Assembly: GCA_032119475.1 (NCBI GenBank)
Contig: JAUMCA010000063.1
Coordinates: 1-64,000 of the forward strand
DNA length: 64,000 nucleotides
Reading direction: 5' to 3'
Source: F1-60-MAGs149 sp032119475
Lineage (GTDB): Bacteria > Actinomycetota > Thermoleophilia > Gaiellales > F1-60-MAGs149
Of this stretch, positions 34,205-42,564 are shown piece by piece (the stretch's first letter is position 1; every line of letters begins with the position of its first letter). The notes beneath the pieces are model-generated. The model made no database searches and was not told where the DNA came from. It saw nothing but the letters and a program-made list of their open reading frames with translations. The position numbers and the translations under genes were made by a program.

Positions 34205-35386
34205 GTGTCCGAAGTGCCGCGCATGGTCGAGGACGCCGCCGGGGTCGACGAGGTGGTCGCCGCGGCCCGCGCCGCCGGCACGTGCGCCCTCGACACCGAG
34301 TTCCTCTGGGAGAAGACGTACGCCCCGCAGCTGTGCCTCGCGCAGGTCGCGGTCGGCGAGACGATCTGGCTGATCGACCCACTCGCCGGCGCACCGCTCG
34401 AACCGATCGCGGCGCTCATCGCCGACGCCGGCGTCGAGAAGCTGATGCACGCCCCGTCCGCCGACCTGATCGCGTTCGGCCTGCATTTCGGCTCCGTGCC
34501 GGCGCGCGTGTTCGACACGCAGATCGCGGCCGGCTTCATCGGCCTGACCGCGGGCGCCAGCCTCGACCGACTGCTCGACGCGGTGCTGAAGGTGCGCCTC
34601 AACCACAACGAGACGTTCTCCGACTGGAGCCGCCGTCCCCTCAAGGATACGCAGCGGCTGTACGCGGCCGACGACGTCCGTCACCTCGACGCGCTCGTCG
34701 CGGCCATCCGCACCGAGCTGGCGGCGCGCCACCGCGCCGAGTGGGCCGACGCGGAGATCGCCCGGCGCTTCTGCACGCCCGAGGCCGCCGGCGGGGACCC
34801 CGACCGCGCGTGGCGGAAGGTCCAGCGCCGCGGGCGGCTCTCGCCGGAGCAGATGGCCGTGCTGATCGAGGTGGCGGCCTGGCGCGAGCACCTCGCCCGC
34901 CGCCGCGACCAGCCGGCGAGCTGGGTGATGAAGGACCCGACCCTCGTGGAGGTGGCGCGCGCGATGCCGCGCTCCGCGGGCGACCTCCGCCAGATCCGCG
35001 GTCTCGGCAAGGGCCTCGCGGAGGCCGACGCCGAGGCGCTGATCACGGCGATCGAGCGTGGCCGCGCCGCCGAGCCACCGGCCCCGGAGCGCTCCGTGCC
35101 CCAGCGCATCGCCCGGCAGGTCGACGCCGTCGCGACGCTCGCAGTCCCGATGGCGCGCATCCGCTGCCTCGACGCCGACCTCGCGCCCGAGCTCGTGGCC
35201 AACCGCGCCGAGCTCGAGCGCTTCCTCGAGGCCGTCGTCGCCGACGAGGACCCCTCGGCGCTGCCGCTCGGCCAGGGCTGGCGCCGCGAGCTCCTCGGCG
35301 ACGACCTGATCCGCCTCGTCAACGGCGAGATCACGCTGTCGCTCAACCGCAGCGCGCCGTACCTCAACGTCGAGGAGCGGTGCTAG
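34205..35386 (+). CDS. rnd: Ribonuclease D-like 3'-5' exonuclease
   Basis: 393 aa. DEDDy exonuclease domain at 1-180: DTEFLWEKTY (exo I), KLMHAPSADL (exo II) and YAADDVRHLDAL (exo III, with Tyr and Asp). An HRDC domain follows at about 205-280 (LSPEQMAVLIEVAAWREHLAR, then RGLGKGLAEADAEAL). It would trim 3' ends of structured RNA such as tRNA precursors. The C-terminal 100 residues beyond HRDC are less conserved. GTG start, leaderless. The downstream membrane protein overlaps by 7 nt. Confidence 0.87.
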   Translation: MSEVPRMVEDAAGVDEVVAAARAAGTCALDTEFLWEKTYAPQLCLAQVAVGETIWLIDPLAGAPLEPIAALIADAGVEKLMHAPSADLIAFGLHFGSVPARVFDTQIAAGFIGLTAGASLDRLLDAVLKVRLNHNETFSDWSRRPLKDTQRLYAADDVRHLDALVAAIRTELAARHRAEWADAEIARRFCTPEAAGGDPDRAWRKVQRRGRLSPEQMAVLIEVAAWREHLARRRDQPASWVMKDPTLVEVARAMPRSAGDLRQIRGLGKGLAEADAEALITAIERGRAAEPPAPERSVPQRIARQVDAVATLAVPMARIRCLDADLAPELVANRAELERFLEAVVADEDPSALPLGQGWRRELLGDDLIRLVNGEITLSLNRSAPYLNVEERC

Positions 35387-35835
35387 ACCCCCGCCGCATC
35401 GGGTTCGGCCTGCTCGTGGGCGTCTTCACGCTGCTCGTCATCGCCATTCCGACGGCGCTGATCCCCAACCCGATCTTCACCCGCATGATCCCCGCCGAGT
35501 GGTGGAACTGGCCGGTCGCGATTGCCTCCGCGGTCCTCGTCACGATCCTCGTCGCACTCCCCCGGCCCACCTCGTGCCGCCCGCCGACCCGCATGGGCAT
35601 CGCCGGCGGCGCGCTCGCCTACCTCGCGGTCGGCTGCCCGACCTGCAACCCCCTCGTCGTGCTGGCGATCGGCATGACCGGCGCCCTCCAGTGGTTCGCC
35701 CCGCTGCAGCCGATCCTCGCCGCCGCCGGGCTCGTGGTGCTCCTGGTGGCGATCGCCTACCGCGTGCGTCTCCTCCGGGAGGCACCCCCAGGGTCAGATG
35801 CTCCTGTGACATTCAGCGAGCGCCGCTCGGCCTGA
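35380..35835 (+). CDS. Small membrane protein with a CPTCN motif and a repeat-encoded tail
   Basis: 151 aa from the GTG at 35380, preceded by GAGGAG and overlapping the end of the RNase D-like gene. Four hydrophobic helices at about 7-27, 44-62, 68-90 and 102-122 are separated by short loops. The motif AVGCPTCNPLVVLAIG begins helix three and resembles a thiol or metal site. I have seen similar uncharacterised actinobacterial proteins but know no function. Residues from about 137 to the end fall in the intergenic repeat at 35789. Confidence 0.7.
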   Translation: MLDPRRIGFGLLVGVFTLLVIAIPTALIPNPIFTRMIPAEWWNWPVAIASAVLVTILVALPRPTSCRPPTRMGIAGGALAYLAVGCPTCNPLVVLAIGMTGALQWFAPLQPILAAAGLVVLLVAIAYRVRLLREAPPGSDAPVTFSERRSA

Positions 35836-35878
35836 CCGCCGTGCGGGAATGTCACAGAAGCGTCTGACCCCTTCTTCC
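35789..35878. repeat. Paired inverted repeat, locus 4a
   Basis: GGGTCAGATG and CGTCTGACCC form the outer ends; perfect 10-bp inner arms TGTGACATTC (35805) and GAATGTCACA (35847) close the pair. The inner stem differs from other loci, but the core and the trailing CTTCTTCC are the same. The left arm encodes the end of the CPTCN protein. Confidence 0.82.
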
Positions 35879-35914
35879 TTCGAGGATTTCCGCCAGCCGA
35901 CGCACACGCGGGCG

Positions 35915-35924
35915 NNNNNNNNNN
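35915..35924. other. Assembly gap (10 N)
   Basis: Between two repeat elements in the spacer between the CPTCN protein and mqnC. Hairpin-rich sequence probably broke the assembly. The bases from 35879 to 35984 on both sides hold nothing I recognise. Confidence 0.95.
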
Positions 35925-35984
35925 ATGATCTGCCGAGGGGAACCCCGCGCGCCTCGCAAGCTCCACCGTCACTGAGAGCCGGAC

Positions 35985-36060
35985 CAAGGGGTCAGACCCC
36001 TTTGCCCCTCAGCATCAGGGCCGGCGCGACATCAAGGTGGGCAAAGGGATCTGACCCTGG
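35985..36060. repeat. Paired inverted repeat, locus 4b
   Basis: Arms 35989-36007 and 36039-36057 are 19-bp reverse complements with one mismatch: GGGTCAGACCCCTTTGCCC against GGGCAAAGGGATCTGACCC. The loop is 31 bp. Confidence 0.82.
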
Positions 36061-36090
36061 CGCGACAGCCCGGCTGGGATCACGCGCGGG

Positions 36091-37215
36091 TCAACCCTGA
36101 AGGGACTTCGCGTCAGGGGCGTCGTCGACGACGCGGTAGTACGTGTCGCGCTGCACCGGCCGGTACCCGGCGTTGCGGATGATCCGGCAGAAGTCCTCCT
36201 TGGAGGCCCGGTACGTCGTGCCGGCGCTCGAGACGACGTTCTCCTCGAGCATCACGGAGCCGAGGTCGTCGGCGCCGAACTGCAGCGCGATCTGCCCGAT
36301 CTTCATGCCCTGCGTCACCCACGACGACTGGATGTGCGGGATGTTGTCGAAGTAGAGGCGCGAGATCGCCTGGACCTGCAGGTACTCGAACGAGGTCGGC
36401 GTGGAGTCGACCTCCTGGCCGAGCCGGGTGTTGTCCGGCTGGAACGTCCACGAGATGAAGGCGCGGAAGCCCGGCACCTCGTCCTGGAGGTCGCGCAGGC
36501 GGCGCATGTGCTCCACGCGCTCCTCGAGCGTCTCCACGTGGCCGTACATCATCGTCGCCGACGTCGACATGCCCTGGCGGTGCGCCTGGCGCATGACCTC
36601 GAGCCACTCGTCGCTCTTCGTCTTCTTCGGGGCGAGGATCTTGCGGACGCGGTCGACGAGGATCTCGCCGCCGCCACCCGGCAGCGTGTCGAGGCCGGCG
36701 TCGCGTAGGCGCGACAGCGTCGTCGGGATGTCGAGCCGCGAGCGGCGCGAGATGTGCATGATCTCCGGCGGCGACAGCGCGTGCAGGTGGCACTCGGGGT
36801 ACCGCTCCTTGATGGAGCTGAAGAGGTCCACGTACCAGTCAAGATCGAGGTCCGGGTTGTGGCCGCCCTGCATCAGGACACCCGTGCCGCCGATCGCGAG
36901 CGTCTCGCGGATCTTGGCGAAGATCACCGGCTTCGGCAGGACGTAGCCCTCGCGCGCGTCGCCGGGCTGGCGGTAGAAGGCGCAGAAGTTGCAGTCGGTG
37001 ACGCAGACGTTCGAGTAGTTGATGTTGCGGTCGACGATGAAGGTGACCGCGTCGGGGTCGGCCTTGCGGTTGCGGATCTCGTTCGCCGCCGCGCCGATCG
37101 CCATCAGGTCCTTGGAGCGCATCAGGGTCAAGGCGTCCGCGTCGGACAGCCGCTCGCCGTCGAGCACGCGATCGAGGATCTCCTGGACGGTCCTCGTCTT
37201 CTCCGCGACTGCCAT
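36091..37215 (-). CDS. mqnC: Cyclic dehypoxanthinyl futalosine synthase
   Basis: 374 aa. Radical SAM enzyme of the futalosine route to menaquinone, cyclising dehypoxanthine futalosine. The cluster motif CxxxCxxC is at C71, C75 and C78. Also present are GGTGVLMQGGHNPDLDLDWY, HALSPPEIMHISR and LDTLPGGGGEILVDRVR, shared with MqnE. Its ATG overlaps the mqnA stop (TAATG), so mqnE-mqnA-mqnC form one operon. MqnB and MqnD, needed between and after these steps, are not in the window. Confidence 0.95.
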   Translation of the reverse strand: MAVAEKTRTVQEILDRVLDGERLSDADALTLMRSKDLMAIGAAANEIRNRKADPDAVTFIVDRNINYSNVCVTDCNFCAFYRQPGDAREGYVLPKPVIFAKIRETLAIGGTGVLMQGGHNPDLDLDWYVDLFSSIKERYPECHLHALSPPEIMHISRRSRLDIPTTLSRLRDAGLDTLPGGGGEILVDRVRKILAPKKTKSDEWLEVMRQAHRQGMSTSATMMYGHVETLEERVEHMRRLRDLQDEVPGFRAFISWTFQPDNTRLGQEVDSTPTSFEYLQVQAISRLYFDNIPHIQSSWVTQGMKIGQIALQFGADDLGSVMLEENVVSSAGTTYRASKEDFCRIIRNAGYRPVQRDTYYRVVDDAPDAKSLQG

Positions 37216-37997
37216 TACGCCTGCGCTCCTCGTGAGGCACCCGCGAACACGAGCTCCGGGGCCGAGTCGATGATGCCCGCCTCGGCGAGCAGCTGGAAGT
37301 ATCGCCGCAACCCGTCGCGCTCGCGGTCACCGAACCGGTAGCGCAACTTCTCGAAGTAGCGGGCGAGGTAGCCGGCCGGGAAGCCGTAGCGCTCGGCGGC
37401 GGCCTGCGCCACGAGGGCAGCGTGCTCGGAGGCGTCGGCGACGGCCTCCCCGAGCGCGCGGTCGAGCTCCACGAGCCGCGCCTCGTCGACGTCGCGCCGC
37501 GCGGCCCAGACGGCGAAGACCATCGGCAGGCCGGTGCGCTCGCGCCAGAGAACGCCGAGGTCATGGTGCGGCGTGGCGTCCTCGAGCGCGGACTGCAGCG
37601 CCTCGTCGCCGATCAGGAGGCGCGCGTCGGCGTCGGCGCCCTCCGGGCGGATCTCCGCGCCGGGGAACAGCACGCGCACGAGGCCGACCGAGGCGGCGCT
37701 CTGCGCGGTGACCGCGATCGAGCGGACCGCCGGGAGCGGCACGTCGGTGACCAGGTTGACCGACTCCACCGCGCCGTCCGACGAGATGCAGACGCTCGGC
37801 AGGAGGACGTAATCGGAGGCGTGGCGCGCGTACTCGATGCTCGAGACGTTGGCGACGTCGACCGCCCCTTCGGCGAGCAGGGCGTTCAGCGCGGTCGGGA
37901 CGCCGAGCACCTCCTCGATCGCGCCGGCCTCCAGGCGGTGGCCGAGGGACCAGGCGAGCGGGAAGGTGTTGATGAAGTCGACGCGCCCAACGCGCAT
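37215..37997 (-). CDS. mqnA: Chorismate dehydratase
   Basis: 260 aa. It makes 3-enolpyruvylbenzoate from chorismate, the entry to the futalosine pathway. Signatures: MRVGRVDFINTFPLAW start, DVANVSSIEYARHASDY, LLPSVCISSDGAVESVNL, RLLIGDEALQSAL and DLGVLWRERTGLPMVFAVWA, a periplasmic-binding-like fold. Both ends overlap neighbours by one base (mqnE upstream TGATG, mqnC downstream TAATG), consistent with tight stoichiometric expression. Confidence 0.94.
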   Translation of the reverse strand: MRVGRVDFINTFPLAWSLGHRLEAGAIEEVLGVPTALNALLAEGAVDVANVSSIEYARHASDYVLLPSVCISSDGAVESVNLVTDVPLPAVRSIAVTAQSAASVGLVRVLFPGAEIRPEGADADARLLIGDEALQSALEDATPHHDLGVLWRERTGLPMVFAVWAARRDVDEARLVELDRALGEAVADASEHAALVAQAAAERYGFPAGYLARYFEKLRYRFGDRERDGLRRYFQLLAEAGIIDSAPELVFAGASRGAQA

Positions 37998-39109
37998 CAG
38001 TCCCACCGCCGCAGCTCGTTGTAGAAGGTGTCGCGCTGGACCGGCACCTTGCCGGCCTCCTTGATCACGTGGACGAGGCCCTCGACCTTCTCCTCCGTCG
38101 GGGTGACGGCGCCCGCGGCGTGGGCGATCTTCTCCTCGACCACCGTGCCCTGGATGTCGTTCGCGCCGAAGGACAGCGCGACCTGGGCGAGCGGCGTCGA
38201 GATCATGATCCAGTAGGCCTTGACGTGCTCGATGTTGTCGAGCATCAGCCGCGACACGGCGATCATCTTGAGGTCGTCCTGGCCGGTCGAGAACTTCCAG
38301 CCGCGCCGCTCGAAGACGGTGTTCTCCGGGTGGAACGGCAGCGGGATGAAGGCCATGAAGCCGCCGGTGTCGTCCTGCAGGTCGCGCAGCGCGAGCAGGT
38401 GCTCGATGCGCTCCTCGTAGGTCTCGACGTGGTTGTAGAGCATCGTGCAGTGCGTCTTCAGGCCGCGCTCGTGGGCGAGTCGGTGCGTCTTCAGCCACTG
38501 CTCGCCGGGCTCCTTGCCGGGCGCGATGATCTTGCGGACGCGCGGCGCGAACACCTCGGCGCCGCCGCCGGGCAGCGTGTCGAGGCCCGCCGTGATCAGC
38601 TCGTCGAGGACCTCGCCGTGGTCGAGGCCCGACAGCGTCGTCATGTGGTGGATCTCCGACGCCGTGAACAGCTTCAGGTCCACGCCGGGCAGGCCCTCCT
38701 TGAGGGCGCGCGTGACGTCGATGTAGTACTGGAAGTCCAGGTGCGGGTTCTCGCCGCCGACCATGTGGATCTCGGTGAAGTCCTGGTGGCGCTGGACCTC
38801 CTGCGCGTGGGCGACGAGCTCGCCGATGTCCCACATGACGGCATCCGCCTGCTTCGACGTGCGGGCGAAGGCGCAGAACTTGCACTTCACGCGGCAGATC
38901 GTCGTGTGGTTCAGGTACAGGTTGTTGACGAAGAAGACGTCATCGGTGCCGCCGCGCTGACGCCGCGCGAGGTCGGCGAGGCGCCCGAGCTCGAGCACGT
39001 CGTGCGACTCGAGCAGCGTGATCCCGTCGTCGAGGTCGAGGCGCGCCCCGGCCTCCACCTTCTCGCGGATCTCCTGGAGCTCGGTGCTGGGCTTCGTGAT
39101 GACGGCCAT
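37997..39109 (-). CDS. mqnE: Aminofutalosine synthase
   Basis: 370 aa. Radical SAM enzyme joining SAM-derived adenosine to 3-enolpyruvylbenzoate to give aminodeoxyfutalosine. The cluster cysteines are C72, C76 and C79 (CRVKCKFC). Other signatures: EIHMVGGENPHLDFQYY, KLFTASEIHHMT, LDTLPGGGAEVFAPRVR and THCTMLYNHVETYEERI. GAGGAA precedes the ATG, 18 nt after the prenyl synthase stop. It is homologous to MqnC two genes downstream. Confidence 0.95.
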   Translation of the reverse strand: MAVITKPSTELQEIREKVEAGARLDLDDGITLLESHDVLELGRLADLARRQRGGTDDVFFVNNLYLNHTTICRVKCKFCAFARTSKQADAVMWDIGELVAHAQEVQRHQDFTEIHMVGGENPHLDFQYYIDVTRALKEGLPGVDLKLFTASEIHHMTTLSGLDHGEVLDELITAGLDTLPGGGAEVFAPRVRKIIAPGKEPGEQWLKTHRLAHERGLKTHCTMLYNHVETYEERIEHLLALRDLQDDTGGFMAFIPLPFHPENTVFERRGWKFSTGQDDLKMIAVSRLMLDNIEHVKAYWIMISTPLAQVALSFGANDIQGTVVEEKIAHAAGAVTPTEEKVEGLVHVIKEAGKVPVQRDTFYNELRRWD

Positions 39110-39127
39110 GTCGGTTCCTCGGTCGGT

Positions 39128-40096
39128 CTACGTATCGCGGTCCACCACCCCGCGGACGACCATGCGGAGCGGTGCGGTGTCTAGGTCGCCCTGGACGCGG
39201 TCGAGCGCGTCCTCGGCGGAGCGGACGAGCTCGCGCGCGGTCTCGCGCGCCTCGTCGAGGGCGCCGGTCTCGCCGACCCGGGCGAGGAGGCCGGCGACGT
39301 CGTCGGGTGCCGGGCACGAGCGCAGCGCGTCGGCGACGGCCGGGTCGCGGCGGGCCGCGTAGAGCAGCGGCAGGGTCGCCGTGCCCCCGACCAGATCGGT
39401 GCCGAGGACCTTCCCCGTCGCGGCCGACGTGCCGTCGCAGTCGAGGATGTCGTCGGCCACCTGGAAGGCGAGGCCGAGCAGCCGCCCGTACTCCGCGAGC
39501 GCCTCGGCGTCGGCGTCGGCGAGCCCGCCGAGCCGGGCTCCGAGGCCGCAGGCGGCGGCGAACAGGAGGCCCGTCTTCAGCGTGCAGCGCTCGAAGTACT
39601 GCTCCGGCGTCGTCGCCGGCTCCCGCGTCTGCAGCATCTGCAGCGCCTCGCCCTCGGACAGGCCGAGCGCGGCGCGCGCGAGCAGCGCGAGCGACTCCAT
39701 GTCCCCCGTCTCGGCCAGCACCGCGAAGGCGCGCGCGAACAGGAAGTCCCCGGTCGCCCCGGCGACCCGCTCGCCGTGCTGGGCCCACACCGTCGGACGG
39801 CCGCGGCGCAGCGACGCGTGGTCGATCACGTCGTCGTGGACGAGCGTCGCCATGTGCACGAGCTCGACCGCGCTGCCGGCGCGGACGAGGTCGTCGGCCG
39901 GCCGGCCGGACGCCGGCGCCGACAGCACCACGAGGATCGGGCGCAGGCGCTTGCCGCCGGCGGCGAGCGTCTCCGCCGCCGTGGCGGCGGTCGCGCCGCC
40001 GGCCCAGGCGACGTCAGCCGCCAGCCGCTGCTCGACGCGCGCCAGGTAGTCGCGCAGGCCGGGGATCGCCAGCAGGTCCTGCTTGACCGTGCTCAT
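39128..40096 (-). CDS. Polyprenyl diphosphate synthase
   Basis: 322 aa. Trans-isoprenyl synthase with both aspartate-rich motifs: LVHDDVIDHASLRRG (first) and FQVADDILDCDGT (second), plus GGKRLRP near the start. It elongates allylic diphosphate with IPP, probably to the menaquinone side chain (C35-C45). Residue size before the first DDxxD cannot fix chain length by eye. It overlaps menG by ATGA and precedes the mqn genes, supporting a quinone role. Confidence 0.93.
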   Translation of the reverse strand: MSTVKQDLLAIPGLRDYLARVEQRLAADVAWAGGATAATAAETLAAGGKRLRPILVVLSAPASGRPADDLVRAGSAVELVHMATLVHDDVIDHASLRRGRPTVWAQHGERVAGATGDFLFARAFAVLAETGDMESLALLARAALGLSEGEALQMLQTREPATTPEQYFERCTLKTGLLFAAACGLGARLGGLADADAEALAEYGRLLGLAFQVADDILDCDGTSAATGKVLGTDLVGGTATLPLLYAARRDPAVADALRSCPAPDDVAGLLARVGETGALDEARETARELVRSAEDALDRVQGDLDTAPLRMVVRGVVDRDT

Positions 40097-40845
40097 GCCG
40101 CGCGCTCCGGGACGGTGCCGACGTGCAGCGCGACGATGCCGCCGCCGAGCAGGCGGTAGCGCACCTCGTCGAGGCCGTTCTCGTACATCACGTTGGCCAG
40201 CGCGTCCGGACCGGGGAAGCGCCGCACGGACGCCGGCAGGTAGACGTACGCGGAATCCTCGCGGTCGACGGCGCGGCCGATGCCGGGCACGAGGCGGTCG
40301 AACCACAGCCGGTGGAAGCGCGCCGCCATGCCCTTCTGCGGGGTCGTGATCTCGAGGCAGACGACCTTGCCGCCGGGGCGCACCACGCGGGCGAGCTCGC
40401 GGAAGCCGAGACCGAGGTCGGCGACGTTGCGGATGCCGAAGGCGACGGTGGCGGCCGCGAAGCGGTCGTCCTCGAACGGCAGGTCGAGCGCGTCCCCGTG
40501 GAGGAGCGTCGCCTGGTGGGTGCCCCTGCGCGCGATCTTCACGCGGCCGCGGTCGAGCATCTTGTCGGCGAAGTCGACCCCGATCGCCTCGCCGCTCGGC
40601 CCCACGCGCTCCGCGAGCTCGAGCGTCAGGTCGGCGGTGCCGCAGCAGCAGTCGAGCACGCTGGCGCCCGAGCCGACACCGGTGGCGTCGGCGGCCAGCT
40701 TCCGCCAGCGCACATCGAGGCCGGCGGTCATCACGCGGTTCATGACGTCGTACGGGCGGGCGATGCGGTCGAACATCGCCTGCACCCGCTCAGGCGGGAG
40801 CGTGCCCTCCTCGACGCCGTAGCGGACGGGCAGATCGTCGCTCAC
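40093..40845 (-). CDS. menG: Demethylmenaquinone methyltransferase
   Basis: 250 aa, GTG start. UbiE/MenG-type class I methyltransferase: VQAMFDRIARPYDVMNRVMTAG at the N-terminus, SAM motif SVLDCCCGTADLT, FADKMLDRGR, AVAFGIRN-like ATVAFGIRNVADL and GGKVVCLEITTP. It adds the last methyl group to the naphthoquinone ring. It overlaps ubiX (GTGA) and the prenyl synthase (ATGA) by four bases each. Confidence 0.95.
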   Translation of the reverse strand: MSDDLPVRYGVEEGTLPPERVQAMFDRIARPYDVMNRVMTAGLDVRWRKLAADATGVGSGASVLDCCCGTADLTLELAERVGPSGEAIGVDFADKMLDRGRVKIARRGTHQATLLHGDALDLPFEDDRFAAATVAFGIRNVADLGLGFRELARVVRPGGKVVCLEITTPQKGMAARFHRLWFDRLVPGIGRAVDREDSAYVYLPASVRRFPGPDALANVMYENGLDEVRYRLLGGGIVALHVGTVPERAA

Positions 40846-41438
40846 GCCTGGTCCCCCCAGCGCGGGAGCAGCTCGTTGTCGACGCCGCAGAGGTCGAGCA
40901 CCCGGCCGGCGACGAAGTCGACGGCGTCCTCGAGCCGGTCCGGCTGCGTGTAGAAGGCCGGCATGGCGGGCGCGATGATCGCGCCGGCCTCGGCGAGCGT
41001 CGTCAGGGTGCGCAGGTGCAGGAGCGACAGCGGCGACTCCCGCGGCACGATGATCAGGCGGCGCTGCTCCTTGAGCGCGACGCCGGCGGCGCGGTGGATC
41101 AGGTTCGCCTGGCTCGTCGACGCGATCGTGCCGCACGTGGCCATCGAGCACGGGCAGATCACGTAGGCGTCGACCTTCGCCGAGCCGGACGCGTACGGGG
41201 AGAACCAGTCCATCTCCTCGTAGAGCGTCGCCTGGTCGCCGCCGTGCTCGCGCACGAGCCGCGCCGCGGCCTCGGGGCCCGGGATCGAGCGATCGCGGTA
41301 GACCTCCCACGCGATCACCTCGCCGGCGGCGCCGGACGCGCAGACGCCGATCTCGGCACCGGCCGCCGCGAGCCCGGCGAGGACGCGTGCGGCGTACGGG
41401 GCGCCGGAGGCGCCGGTGATGCCGAGGAAGATGCGCAT
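40842..41438 (-). CDS. ubiX: Flavin prenyltransferase
   Basis: 198 aa. It prenylates FMN to the cofactor used by UbiD-family decarboxylases. Motifs: IFLGITGASGAPYA, ICPCSMATCGTIAS and LLIVPRESPLS-like RRLIIVPRESPLSLLHL, and MPAFYTQPDRLEDAVDF. In menaquinone-by-futalosine genomes the equivalent pair (MqnL/MqnM) is proposed to decarboxylate the 6-naphthoate. The ubiD partner is at 44392. It heads the ubiX-menG-prenyl synthase-mqnE-A-C gene string, whose -10 TATCCT sits about 24 nt upstream with a leader carrying GGAGG. Confidence 0.93.
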   Translation of the reverse strand: MRIFLGITGASGAPYAARVLAGLAAAGAEIGVCASGAAGEVIAWEVYRDRSIPGPEAAARLVREHGGDQATLYEEMDWFSPYASGSAKVDAYVICPCSMATCGTIASTSQANLIHRAAGVALKEQRRLIIVPRESPLSLLHLRTLTTLAEAGAIIAPAMPAFYTQPDRLEDAVDFVAGRVLDLCGVDNELLPRWGDQA

Positions 41439-41540
41439 GGGAATCGGGTCGGGGGACCTCCGGCAGGATACGGGAGGTCGGGTAGCAGGTACTTCGCAGC
41501 GCGGGGCGGTTGGGCGGACTCCGTCCGTCCGACCGGCCGG

Positions 41541-41650
41541 CGTTTGGTGTCGCAAAGGGGTCAGACCGATTCGTGCCACGGGGGAAGCCAGCGGTCACCG
41601 CATGCACACGCGTGGCACGAATCGGTCTGACCCCTTTGCGACACCAAACG
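41541..41650. repeat. Paired inverted repeat (REPIN-like), locus 5
   Basis: Two perfect 40-bp arms (41541-41580 and 41611-41650) with a 30-bp loop. The core is GCAAAGGGGTCAGACCGATTC; the outer CGTTTGGTGTC is locus-specific and mirrored exactly. The loop shares GGTCACCGCATGC with the loop at locus 6. It lies behind the qcr terminator and upstream of ubiX. Confidence 0.9.
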
Positions 41651-41654
41651 AAAA

Positions 41655-41680
41655 GGCCCCCGGGCTCACGCCCGGGGGCC
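41655..41680 (-). terminator. Rho-independent terminator of the qcrABC operon
   Basis: Perfect 11-bp stem GGCCCCCGGGC/GCCCGGGGGCC over a 4-nt loop, followed on the minus strand by TTTT. It begins 15 bp after the qcrC stop codon. Confidence 0.85.
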
Positions 41681-41694
41681 TACCTTCGCGTCGT

Positions 41695-42564
41695 CTACCC
41701 CGCGGCCGAGGGCTCGCCGGCGAACAGGCCGCCGGCTTCCTCGCACGACTTCGGGTAGGTGTCGGTGGCCGTGGCGGCCTCCGGGCCCTGCTGACCGGCC
41801 GGCGCGCCCGAGTGGGTCGCGACGTAGCCGGCGAGGCAGGAGATCTCGGCCTCCGTGTACGTGCTCTTGAAGCCGGGCATGCTGCCCTGGCCGTTGACGA
41901 TCAGGTTCAGCGCGGTCTCGTAGTTGACCGCGTTCTCGGTCAGGCTCGGGCCGACGTTGCCCGCCGTGCCGGCGTCCGCGAACGCATGGCAGGTCGAGCA
42001 GGCACCGCCGGCGAAGGCCGCGGCACCTGGCGCGGCTGACGCCTCACCGCCCGCGCCGGGGGCCTTGGACCCGTAGTACGTGAGGGCGAGCAGGACGACG
42101 GGCACCGAGACGCCGATCGCGAGCGCGATCGGGCGCCGCGACAGGCGCCGATCGGGGTTGCGGTCGATGAATGGCCACCCGATCAAGAGGACCATCCAGA
42201 TCGTCGGGATGATCACCGAGCCGAGGAGCAGCAGCTCCGGCGTCTTGAAGATGCGCAGCAGCTCGAAGAGGAAGAAGAAGTACCACTCCGGCTTCGGGTC
42301 GTACTGCTCCACACCCGGGTCGGCCTTCGCCTCGTAGGCCGGGCCCAGGATGCCGCCGGCGCGCTCGGCCGTCGGATCCGCCGGGACCGCCTCGAACTGG
42401 GCGTACCAGAGGATCGACATGCCCATGATCAGGCCGACGACGATCAGGCTGACGATCGTGTCGTGGAAGACCGCGTGCGGGAAGAACGACTTCCCGTGGC
42501 GCTTCTGGAACACGTACTCGCGCTGGTAGCGCTCGCGGCGCTCGCGTGCGGTGAGACGAGGCAT
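41695..42564 (-). CDS. qcrC: Menaquinol:cytochrome c reductase, subunit IV-cytochrome c fusion
   Basis: 289 aa. The N-terminal half is the C-terminal part of a split cytochrome b (three helices at about 33-52, 111-130 and 145-165) and has the quinol-site PEWYFF motif (92-97). The C-terminal half is a class I cytochrome c with the heme-binding CSTCH (C189, C192, H193) and a likely Met ligand in GSMPGF. This fusion is the layout of Bacillus QcrC, not that of the mycobacterial complex. Its start overlaps the qcrB stop by one base. Confidence 0.92.
   Translation of the reverse strand: MPRLTARERRERYQREYVFQKRHGKSFFPHAVFHDTIVSLIVVGLIMGMSILWYAQFEAVPADPTAERAGGILGPAYEAKADPGVEQYDPKPEWYFFFLFELLRIFKTPELLLLGSVIIPTIWMVLLIGWPFIDRNPDRRLSRRPIALAIGVSVPVVLLALTYYGSKAPGAGGEASAAPGAAAFAGGACSTCHAFADAGTAGNVGPSLTENAVNYETALNLIVNGQGSMPGFKSTYTEAEISCLAGYVATHSGAPAGQQGPEAATATDTYPKSCEEAGGLFAGEPSAAG

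Noticed and set aside
35879..36090. tRNA or small RNA gene beside the assembly gap
   Set aside because: No cloverleaf or T-loop sequence could be seen; only repeat arms are recognisable.
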